64,000 nt of DNA from Profundicola sp048268105 (GTDB lineage Bacteria > Bacteroidota > Bacteroidia > Flavobacteriales > Weeksellaceae): contig JBLWWH010000013.1 in NCBI GenBank assembly GCA_048268105.1, forward strand, positions 5,832-69,831, given 5' to 3'. The notes beneath the pieces were generated by a model. That model saw nothing but the letters and a program-made list of their open reading frames with translations, did not search any database and was not told where the DNA came from. Position 1 is the first letter of the stretch. Every line of letters starts with the position of its first letter. Shown here in pieces: positions 7,852-13,996 of the stretch. A program made the translations under genes and the position numbers.

Positions 7852-8667
7852 TTGTTTTCAATACAATCTATAGAAGCAAAATATTTTATTAAAAATTATA
7901 ATGTTCCCTTGTATTCCATTATTTTATTGGATGATGAATCGGATTTTTCTGTAAATTTTGTAAAATATAAAACGAAAGAGAAATCTATTTTATTCCTTTC
8001 TCCTTATCAAAATTTAAAATGGCTCGGTTCTACTTCTTCAAAAGTTAAATTACTACAATTTCACGGAGATTTTTATTGTATTGAGTATCATAAAAAAGAA
8101 GTTGCTTGTAATGGATTGTTATTTAATAATATCTATTTACAACCTTACATTTCACTCAATAAAATTAAATTTCAAGAAATATCCCAACTAATCGATAAAA
8201 TGGAAAAAGAAGTTGGGACTAATAAACGGTTTTCAGAATCTGTAATAAAATCTTATCTACAGCTCATATTAGCTATTTGTAGCAGTGAAAAAGATGAACA
8301 ACTTGGAAATAAACTCATACAGCAAGCTAATGAAAATGAATTATTTATATTTCAAGATTTGTTAGAATTACATTTTCATAAAGAGCGAAGTTCTTCATTC
8401 TATGCCAACAAATTATCAATGTCCCTTTCTTCATTTAGCAAGAAAATAAAATCTCAATTTGGAAAAACACCAACGCAACTCATCCAAGAGCGTGTAATTT
8501 TAGAAGCTAAAAAATTATTACACTTAACTTTTAAAACCGTAAAAGAAGTCGCTATAGAGTTAAATTTTGATGACGAATTTTATTTTAGTCGATATTTTAA
8601 AAAAGAAGTTGGATTATCTCCCACTCATTTCCGTGAGAAAGTAGGGATATCGATAGTGGCAAAATAA
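7852..8667 (+). CDS. cassette 4: AraC-family transcriptional regulator
   Basis: A 271-aa regulator. The only possible upstream start is the TTG at 7852, 26 bp after the cassette head; an in-frame TAA lies just before it and the first ATG is about 110 codons in. The N-terminal half looks like a cupin-type sensor (SIILLDDESDFSVNFVKYKT, LFLSPYQNLKWLG). The C-terminus is the double helix-turn-helix of AraC/XylS proteins (FYANKLSMSLSSFSKKIKSQ and VAIELNFDDEFYFSRYFKKE, then GLSPTHFREK). Its partner 75 bp downstream is an RclC-like membrane protein. In E. coli the AraC-type RclR controls rclABC in the reactive-chlorine response, so a sensing role for oxidants is a reasonable inference. Confidence 0.88.
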   Translation: MFSIQSIEAKYFIKNYNVPLYSIILLDDESDFSVNFVKYKTKEKSILFLSPYQNLKWLGSTSSKVKLLQFHGDFYCIEYHKKEVACNGLLFNNIYLQPYISLNKIKFQEISQLIDKMEKEVGTNKRFSESVIKSYLQLILAICSSEKDEQLGNKLIQQANENELFIFQDLLELHFHKERSSSFYANKLSMSLSSFSKKIKSQFGKTPTQLIQERVILEAKKLLHLTFKTVKEVAIELNFDDEFYFSRYFKKEVGLSPTHFREKVGISIVAK

Positions 8668-8742
8668 TCCATTATTCATCCTCTTTAATCCATTCTTTAA
8701 CTTATTCTTAATATTTAGTTTTGCTCTCAAATAAATATAATT

Positions 8743-9366
8743 ATGAATAACTTACTTAATTTACTAATAAACAGTCAAACTAACTTTATCAATTTTATTC
8801 GTTTTTCCATTTTCATAGTGATGGTTTGGATTGGTGGTCTAAAAGCATATCAATACGAAGCAGATGGAATAGTTCCTTTCGTAACAAATAGCCCCTTAAT
8901 GAGCTTCTTTTATGAAAACACTAACAAAACAGCCATCAATGAAAAGGGGAAAACCGTTAAAGAATATATGCTACACAAAAACCCAGAAGGTAAAATGGTA
9001 GCGGAAAATATAGAATGGCATAAATCAAACAATACATATACCTTCTCTTATGGATTAGGAACTGTTATTGTCATTATAGGACTTTTAACACTTTTGGGAA
9101 TTTGGTTTCCAAAAATAGGTCTTTGGGGTGGCCTGTTTACATTTGGAATGTCCATTGTTACCTTAACCTTTCTCATAAGTACTCCAGAAGTATATGTTCC
9201 GAATTTAGGAGGCGATATGCCAACACCTCAATATGGATTTCCATTTCTATCTGGAGCTGGAAGATTGGTTTTAAAAGACATTATTATGATGGCAGCTGGA
9301 TTAGTAATTGCATCTGATTGTGCTAAAAAAATAAAAACTACTGGCAACACCGTATATAACTCATAG
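8743..9366 (+). CDS. cassette 4: DUF417 / RclC-like inner-membrane protein
   Basis: A 207-aa membrane protein of the DUF417 family (E. coli RclC/YkgB). It has the family's hallmark segments YEADGIVPFVTNSPLMSFFY, FLISTPEVYVPNLGG and GFPFLSGAGRLVLKD, and four hydrophobic segments. RclC is part of the reactive-chlorine resistance operon; its biochemical role is unknown. The last nine codons (TTGNTVYNS, stop at 9364-9366) are written in the left arm of attC-like site 4, so the recombination site supplies the protein's C-terminus. A paralogue of about three-quarters identity, by eye, lies outside the array at 59924-60496. Confidence 0.88.
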   Translation: MNNLLNLLINSQTNFINFIRFSIFIVMVWIGGLKAYQYEADGIVPFVTNSPLMSFFYENTNKTAINEKGKTVKEYMLHKNPEGKMVAENIEWHKSNNTYTFSYGLGTVIVIIGLLTLLGIWFPKIGLWGGLFTFGMSIVTLTFLISTPEVYVPNLGGDMPTPQYGFPFLSGAGRLVLKDIIMMAAGLVIASDCAKKIKTTGNTVYNS

Positions 9367-9541
9367 CTAGTTAGTTGCTCAAACGAAGTTATGGTATATT
9401 TGCGAAGTCGCCAAATTTTTAAATTTGACGATTTCCAACAAAAAAGATAAATAGTAAAATTTAAAAATCTGGCTTGTGCTTAAACCGAAAATAATCGCTA
9501 ATTTAAACGCTACGAGCCATATACAAACACGTTATGTGGCA
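9338..9541 (+). repeat. attC-like site 4 (long form)
   Basis: Left box C-TACTGGC-AAC (9338-9348) and right box GTT-ATGTGGC-A (9531-9541). The stem GTATATAACTCATAGC (9352-9367) pairs with GCTACGAGCCATATAC (9509-9524) with three mismatches, all G-T on the bottom strand. It is about 65 bp longer than most sites (as is site 7), with an internal AAATTTTTAAATTTGACG region. TGTGCTTAAACCGAAAAT (9475-9492) is the shared central motif. Overlaps the end of the RclC-like gene. Confidence 0.82.
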
Positions 9542-9573
9542 TATGACCAAACAACGAAAATCGAGATAAAACA

Positions 9574-10731
9574 ATGTTCAACTGGTTTAAGAAAAAAGAA
9601 AAAATAGAAAATCCAATTGAAATTTCAGTTAGCGGAATAAATCCTCAAACCGAGAATGAATTTCTATTTTACAATTTTGTGGAAATGACATTTGCACCAC
9701 ATTTGCAAAAATGGTATGAAAAGGCAAAAACTAATGGAGTGATTTTCAAACCGCAATACGAACAAGCAATTAAACAAAAAATAACATCATCCGAATTTAA
9801 AAATCCACATAGTTTCCCAGAATACTTTAATAGTCAATTTGACTACATCGCAATTGACTTTGAAACTGCAAATCAAAATAGAATAAGTGCTTGTGCTTTA
9901 GGTTTAGTATTTATAAAAAATGACCGAGTTGCTTACCAAACTTACCACCACATTAAACCACCGAAATCTGAAAAGTTTTTAGCGAAACATATCGGAATTC
10001 ACGGAATTACAGCCGAAATTGTTGACTATGCAATGACCTTCGATGAACTTTGGGAATCCGAACTTTCTAAATACTTTAATCAAAACTTAATCATTTTCCA
10101 TAACGCAAGTATGGATTTAAGTGTTTTAAGAAATCTATTTGAACATTATTCAATTTCAGATTACGAAATTGAATATTTGGACACAATGCAACTTGCCGAA
10201 AAAACTGGGAATCCCAAAAAATTATCAGAATTAGCGGACAAATTTGAAATTGAGTATATCGACAAGCACAATCCTGAAATTGACGCTAAAGTTTGTGCAT
10301 TTGTATTTGGAGAACTTGCTGAACTTTATCCTAATTATATGGATTTAGTTAGAACTTTAAGCCATAAAGAAAATCAAGAAAAAGTAATTCGCAGACAAGA
10401 AACCGCAGAAATTAAAAATGAAAATCTTGATTATGTTCAAGCTTATTCACTCGAAAAAGGAGAAATCGAAAAAATTGAAATTAAGAACAAAGGATTTATT
10501 TTCACAGGGGAAATTACGACCGAACGATATATCGCAAAGGAATTTATCGAGAATAATGGTGGAATTGTAAAATCTGGAATCAGTAGCAAATTGGATTTTG
10601 TAATTATTGGAGCCGACTTTGGTTGGTCTAAAATCCAAAAAGTCCACGAATTGAATCAAAATAAAAAGTGTAATATTAGAATATTAACGAATTCAGATTT
10701 TGAACATCTGAAGAGAAAATACGCCACATAA
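9574..10731 (+). CDS. cassette 5: DEDDh 3'-5' exonuclease with C-terminal BRCT domain
   Basis: A 385-aa protein. Residues about 90-250 form a DnaQ-like exonuclease: YIAIDFETA (D95, E97), HNASMDLSVL (D181) and the H-x4-D of KHNPEIDAKV (H232, D237), so all four DEDDh metal ligands and the histidine are present. Residues about 302-385 look like a BRCT domain (GFIFTGEI, FIENNGGIVKSGISSKLDFVI). Exonuclease-BRCT fusions are known among bacterial DNA-repair-type proteins; the precise role is unknown. The stop codon TAA (10729-10731) lies in the left arm of attC-like site 5. It is the single gene of cassette 5 (9532-10850). Confidence 0.9.
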   Translation: MFNWFKKKEKIENPIEISVSGINPQTENEFLFYNFVEMTFAPHLQKWYEKAKTNGVIFKPQYEQAIKQKITSSEFKNPHSFPEYFNSQFDYIAIDFETANQNRISACALGLVFIKNDRVAYQTYHHIKPPKSEKFLAKHIGIHGITAEIVDYAMTFDELWESELSKYFNQNLIIFHNASMDLSVLRNLFEHYSISDYEIEYLDTMQLAEKTGNPKKLSELADKFEIEYIDKHNPEIDAKVCAFVFGELAELYPNYMDLVRTLSHKENQEKVIRRQETAEIKNENLDYVQAYSLEKGEIEKIEIKNKGFIFTGEITTERYIAKEFIENNGGIVKSGISSKLDFVIIGADFGWSKIQKVHELNQNKKCNIRILTNSDFEHLKRKYAT

Positions 10732-10860
10732 CAATGTGTATAAGCAATGGCTTGTCCTCGCCTACTTGGAAATTTCTTTGGAATTTCCAATGGTAAGTAC
10801 TTGTTTACAATTGTCCGTGACGAACCACGCCACTGCTCATACACGAGACGTTAGCACCAA
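10722..10860 (+). repeat. attC-like site 5
   Basis: Left box C-GCCACAT-AAC (10722-10732) and right box GTT-AGCACCA-A (10850-10860). The stem TGTATAAGCAATGGC (10737-10751) pairs with GCCACTGCTCATACA (10829-10843) with two G-T-type mismatches. The centre carries its own hairpin GGAAATTTCTTTGGAATTTCC. The right arm ends ACACGAGACGTT, close to sites 1 and 3. Confidence 0.85.
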
Positions 10861-10868
10861 TATAAGAA

Positions 10869-11708
10869 ATGAAAAAAATCCATATTCTATCAATATTAAT
10901 TTTAGTGTTTTCTTGCACAAATAATAAGACTGACTCTGACAAAAATCAGAATATTGAAATTGAACGCGAAATTGTTATCACAGAGTTTCAAACCTTTATC
11001 GACTCGACAGATGTCACAGGTTCAATTCTAATCTACGACTTAAAAGATGATAAGTACTATTCAAACAATTTTAATTGGGCGAAAAAAGGGTGTTTACCAG
11101 CTTCCACTTTCAAAATACCAAATTCAATTATAGCCTTAGAAATCGGAGTAGTCGAAAACGACAGTACACTTTTTAAATGGAATGGAGATGAAAGAAGACT
11201 AAAGGTTTGGGAGCAAGATATGACTCTTAAAGAAGCTTTTCATTATTCCTGTGTGCCTTGTTATCAAGAAGTAGCAAGAAAAATTGGTGTTAGACGGATG
11301 AATGAATATTTGGACAAACTTGACTATGGGAAAATGGAAGTTGATACAACAAATATTGATATGTTTTGGCTTGAAGGTGAGTCTCAAATTAATCAATATC
11401 AACAAATAGAGTTTTTGAAGAGATTTTATAATTCTGAATTGCCAATATCGAAACGCACAGTAACTATAATGAAAAAAATGATAGTTATAGAAGAAAACGA
11501 AAATTATAAACTCAGCGGAAAAACAGGTTGGTCAATAAGAAATGGAAATAACAACGGTTGGTTTGTTGGATTTGTGGAAACAAACGGAAACACATATTTC
11601 TTAGCAACAAATGTTGAACCGAACCAAAATTTCAATATGGATTTGTTTCCAATGATTAGAAAAGAGCTGACTTTCAAAGCTTTGAAGCAATTGAATATAA
11701 TTAAATAA
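10869..11708 (+). CDS. cassette 6: class D (OXA-type) beta-lactamase, lipoprotein
   Basis: A 279-aa serine beta-lactamase of class D. The motifs present are S79-T-F-K82 (PASTFKIPNS, active serine and the lysine that is carbamylated in this class), S127-C-V129 (YSCVPCYQ), FWLEG with the class-typical tryptophan (W167), and K218-T-G220 (LSGKTGWS). The spacing fits OXA enzymes. The N-terminus MKKIHILSILILVFSC is a lipoprotein signal with the lipidated cysteine at 16, so the enzyme is probably membrane-anchored in the periplasm. The start is 18 bp after the cassette head. It would hydrolyse penicillin-type beta-lactams; the spectrum cannot be read from sequence. A beta-lactam sensor domain is the less likely alternative. 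Confidence 0.92.
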   Translation: MKKIHILSILILVFSCTNNKTDSDKNQNIEIEREIVITEFQTFIDSTDVTGSILIYDLKDDKYYSNNFNWAKKGCLPASTFKIPNSIIALEIGVVENDSTLFKWNGDERRLKVWEQDMTLKEAFHYSCVPCYQEVARKIGVRRMNEYLDKLDYGKMEVDTTNIDMFWLEGESQINQYQQIEFLKRFYNSELPISKRTVTIMKKMIVIEENENYKLSGKTGWSIRNGNNNGWFVGFVETNGNTYFLATNVEPNQNFNMDLFPMIRKELTFKALKQLNIIK

Positions 11709-11846
11709 AGGTGCTAACAATGTATATAAAAAATAGGCGAAACAGTAGTAAAACCAATGCTTTTGGCTCGTTTCAAACTTTGTGCTTATCCGAAAGTTTA
11801 GTGCATCGAAATCGCCTACTTTTCATATACTAAACGTTAGCGGTAA
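11709..11846 (+). repeat. attC-like site 6
   Basis: The left tail GGTGCTAAC (11710-11718) is complementary over 8 bases to its cassette head; the usual preceding C is replaced by A because the stop codon of the beta-lactamase abuts it. The right box is GTT-AGCGGTA-A (11836-11846). The stem TATATAAAAAATAGGCG (11723-11739) pairs with 11813-11829 with two G-T-type mismatches. The central motif TGTGCTTATCCGAAAGTTTA is at 11781-11800. Confidence 0.85.
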
Positions 11847-12016
11847 TTTTACCGAGCCAATCGTGTATAAAGGAACACTAACGAATAAATAAATAAATAA
11901 ATGAAAATAATTAGACGACATTGGTATAATATTTGAAATTCTCTTGCAACAGCAGTTTAACAAAATAGCGACCCCGAAAAGTTTTACGAGTAGGATAATA
12001 TAAATTTTTAAAAAAA
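11837..12016 (+). other. long leader of cassette 7 with remnant gene start
   Basis: Other cassettes start their gene within 42 bp of the head; here 180 bp intervene. They contain an (AAAT)n tract (about 11884-11903) and an 11-codon frame MKIIRRHWYNI (11901-11936) that ends in TGA. The peptide looks like the start of a small membrane protein of the HXXEE-type group (from memory), so it may be the stub of an earlier cassette gene. Confidence 0.3.
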
Positions 12017-12598
12017 ATGAAAAAGCAGATTTTAATCATTACATCATTATCAGTAGGATTAATACTAAGCTCTTGTAATCAACAAACAAAACAAGAGGAA
12101 AAAGAAGAAACTAAAACTGAAACAACAGCATCTTCGCCAAATGAAATCGCCAACCAATCACTAACCGACAAACAAGGGAACAAACTTGATATGGTTTTTG
12201 ATAATGCAAAAGATGTTGTAACTATTTCATTTAATGGTGAATCATCAGAACTTGCAAGTCAAAAACCTGCATCAGGAATTTGGTACAAAAACGACCATTA
12301 CGAATTAAGTGGAAAAGGGAACGACATCCAACTCTTGAAAGATGACAAAGTAATTTTTGAACATCAAGACGATAAAGTCGAAATAGTTGCGAAGAATGAC
12401 AAAGGAGATGTATTGAATTTGACGTTCAATAACACGGAAGGAACTGTAAAAGCGTATCTTAACGGAGGGGAACAAATTGATCTTGTAGAACAAAAATCTG
12501 CTTCGGGTATTTGGTATAAAAATGAGACCTATGAACTTTCAGGGAAAGGCGACAAATACCAACTAAAAAAGAGCGGAAAAACAGTATTTGAAAATTAA
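12017..12598 (+). CDS. cassette 7: lipoprotein with two tandem MliC-like domains
   Basis: A 193-aa lipoprotein (signal MKKQILIITSLSVGLILSSC, lipidated Cys20) with an acidic linker (KQEEKEETKTETT). Two homologous units follow, about 50-115 and 116-193, each ending ASGIWYKN-x2-YELSGKG-x-QL-K and V-FE. This is the layout of MliC/PliC periplasmic inhibitors of c-type lysozyme (conserved SGxxY...KG). Family knowledge predicts binding of the lysozyme active site and protection against host or eukaryotic lysozyme; the tandem arrangement is unusual because MliC proteins generally have one domain. It lies next to the beta-lactamase cassette, so two neighbouring cassettes carry cell-wall-attack defences. 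Confidence 0.82.
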   Translation: MKKQILIITSLSVGLILSSCNQQTKQEEKEETKTETTASSPNEIANQSLTDKQGNKLDMVFDNAKDVVTISFNGESSELASQKPASGIWYKNDHYELSGKGNDIQLLKDDKVIFEHQDDKVEIVAKNDKGDVLNLTFNNTEGTVKAYLNGGEQIDLVEQKSASGIWYKNETYELSGKGDKYQLKKSGKTVFEN

Positions 12599-12600
12599 AA

Positions 12601-12804
12601 CTACCGCTAACAAGGTATTGCCAAAAGCGGGGCTGAATGTTCAATACTCAACTTTTGTACTACAATTCCGCAAAAACCATTTTTTATTTGCTTCGAAAAA
12701 TGTAAATTAGCAAAAAAAAAATGGTTTTGCTAACTGCGGTGCTGAACTCAACATTTGTTCCTTGATTTCCCCGCCTTCGGCAATACCTGAACCGTTGGGC
12801 ATAA
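12601..12804 (+). repeat. attC-like site 7 (long form)
   Basis: Left box C-TACCGCT-AAC (12601-12611) and right box GTT-GGGCATA-A (12794-12804). The 19-bp stem GGTATTGCCAAAAGCGGGG (12614-12632) pairs with 12769-12787 with two G-T-type mismatches, the strongest stem of the set. A second nested pair in the interior (CCATTTTTTATTTGC / GCAAAAAAAAAATGG) extends the fold. Confidence 0.85.
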
Positions 12805-12818
12805 TTTGAAAAAACAGA

Positions 12819-13670
12819 ATGGCAAAACCAAAAGCGAAAACATTACAACAGAGATTAGGCTTTTTTGACGATGACTTAAAAAAACCTGAACACGATGATA
12901 TTATCAAATGGACTGATAATAATATGGAATCCATTTTGTTTAAATTGTACAACCTTGAAAATTGGAGTGATAAAGCAAAAAGTGATTTAATTGAAAAAGT
13001 TGAAAATATTATTTCAAAGGACTTATCAAACGAAAAAGATTCGTTGAAAAAATTAAAATCTGAATTTAACAGACTATCTAAATCATTAAAAGAGGATAAA
13101 GAAGATTTAGTAAAAGAGCCAGATAATAGTTGGAAAAAAGACCGAATTGATAGACAAGAAAAGGAATACAAAGAACAGAAAACCAAAATTGAAAAATCGG
13201 AACAGAAAATAATCTATTTAGAGACTTTTAAAGGTTTAGGAAGTGATTTACCGAAAAGAAATAAACCAAGAATTACGGAAAGAACTTGGGAATATACTGT
13301 GACAAATCAAAGTCACAATCGAAATACTGGATATAAATCTGCAAAGAACATAATTGGATTTGTAGATATGAAAGTTAATTTCATTTTCAACAAATTAACG
13401 GTAACAGGAATTGACTTTGAGGAAGAAAAAGTTACTGGAAAAATTGAGTGGACACAGACTGAAAAGCGTTATCCTTATTCGAACGAATTATTAAATCATA
13501 ACGTATTCATAGAAGTTAAAACACAAATAACAACATTAGGAGAATTGTTTAGACAATTAAATACTTATAAAGAATATTTACAAGGTGATTTTTTAGTTGT
13601 TTGTCCTGACGACACGGAAAAAGAGACGATTGAAAATCAAGGTTTCCGATTTATAAAGTACGAAAAATAA
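12819..13670 (+). CDS. cassette 8: coiled-coil protein with PD-(D/E)XK nuclease-like domain
   Basis: A 283-aa protein. Residues about 75-135 are a charged coiled coil (KKLKSEFNRLSKSLKEDKED onwards). The C-terminal domain reads IGFVDMKVNF (D183), then VFIEVKTQ (E232, K234) and LFRQLNTYKEYL (Q246, Y250), with FLVVCPDD in a following strand. This is the order of the PD-(D/E)XK nuclease core (D...ExK) plus the QxxxY motif of RecB/Cas4-type nucleases. A DNA-cleaving, perhaps defence-related, role is inferred; no partner gene is present, since it is alone in cassette 8 (12795-13696). Confidence 0.72.
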   Translation: MAKPKAKTLQQRLGFFDDDLKKPEHDDIIKWTDNNMESILFKLYNLENWSDKAKSDLIEKVENIISKDLSNEKDSLKKLKSEFNRLSKSLKEDKEDLVKEPDNSWKKDRIDRQEKEYKEQKTKIEKSEQKIIYLETFKGLGSDLPKRNKPRITERTWEYTVTNQSHNRNTGYKSAKNIIGFVDMKVNFIFNKLTVTGIDFEEEKVTGKIEWTQTEKRYPYSNELLNHNVFIEVKTQITTLGELFRQLNTYKEYLQGDFLVVCPDDTEKETIENQGFRFIKYEK

Positions 13671-13674
13671 AAAA

Positions 13675-13705
13675 CTATGCCCAACACCGGTAACCGTTGA
13701 ACAAC
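13675..13705 (+). repeat. truncated attC-like site 8, right end of array
   Basis: Left box C-TATGCCC-AAC (13675-13685) matches the head of cassette 8 (TTGGGCATA). The right box GTTGAAC follows after only 10 nt (ACCGGTAACC), so the central palindrome seen in the other seven sites is missing. Its GCCCAAC/GTTGAAC cores happen to obey RYYYAAC/GTTRRRY. It looks like a deletion remnant that closes the array. Confidence 0.65.
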
Positions 13706-13933
13706 CCCATAAAAACATAAAAACCGACCTATTTTAAGGCGATTTAAGGCTAGCTTCTAGGATATTCAGCTAAATATCAGTCAAAAATAGCTGTGTTCAA
13801 ATGTCTTCTTTTTGCGTTTGTTAAGATGTTTTTAGCTAAAGCTCAAAGTGTCATGGATTGTTCATGCTCGCATATTCTCGTTCATAGGTTTTTATTATTT
13901 AATTTAGGATACTTTTAAAACTTAGACTATTTC

Positions 13934-13968
13934 AAAAAAAAATAGCATCAACTCAATGTCGATGCTAT
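13934..13968 (-). terminator. terminator of the Fe-S protein gene
   Basis: The stem ATAGCATC (13942-13949) pairs with GATGCTAT (13961-13968), followed on the minus strand by a run of T (A-run 13934-13942 on the plus strand). It lies 28 bp after the stop codon of the gene at 13997-14785. The rest of 13706-13933 holds no gene. Confidence 0.8.
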
Positions 13969-13996
13969 CTAATTATTTAATTTTAAAAGGTATTCT

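Larger units (their letters stand above)
5151..13696 (+). mobile_element. integron-like gene-cassette array, eight cassettes, no integrase in window
   Basis: Eight tandem units start at 5151, 6090, 7132, 7826, 9532, 10851, 11837 and 12795. Each starts TTNNNNNNN just after a G and ends with a palindrome whose left arm starts with the reverse complement of that unit's own 8-9 nt head plus AAC. Head/tail pairs include TTGTGCAAT/ATTGCACAA, TTATAGGTG/CACCTATAA, TTACCCAAC/GTTGGGTAA, TTGCCAGTA/TACTGGCAA, TTATGTGGC/GCCACATAA, TTAGCACC/GGTGCTAA, TTAGCGGTA/TACCGCTAA and TTGGGCATA/TATGCCCAA. This is what cutting between G and TT of an attC core and circularising would predict. All genes lie on the + strand, with starts 18-42 bp from the cassette head (180 bp in cassette 7). 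It resembles a CALIN (attC cluster lacking an integrase), though the cores are not GTTRRRY. Confidence 0.85.

Noticed and set aside
8743..9366. DoxX-family assignment
   Set aside because: The segments YEADGIVPFV, STPEVYVP and FLSGAGRLVLKD are those of DUF417/RclC, not DoxX.
10869..11708. Penicillin-binding protein or BlaR-type sensor instead of beta-lactamase
   Set aside because: It has no transmembrane sensor part or transpeptidase extension; length, lipoprotein signal and FWL motif fit a class D enzyme better.
5151..13696. CRISPR array
   Set aside because: Spacing is irregular, the units contain full genes and the repeats are not short direct repeats; no cas genes are seen.
5151..13696. 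Insertion sequence, transposon or prophage
   Set aside because: No transposase, recombinase, phage structural gene or target duplication was found.
5962..13705. Reading the large intercassette palindromes as rho-independent terminators or ordinary REP elements
   Set aside because: They lack T-runs, are 120-200 bp long with unpaired centres, and their outer ends match the cassette heads one by one, which terminators or REPs would not do.
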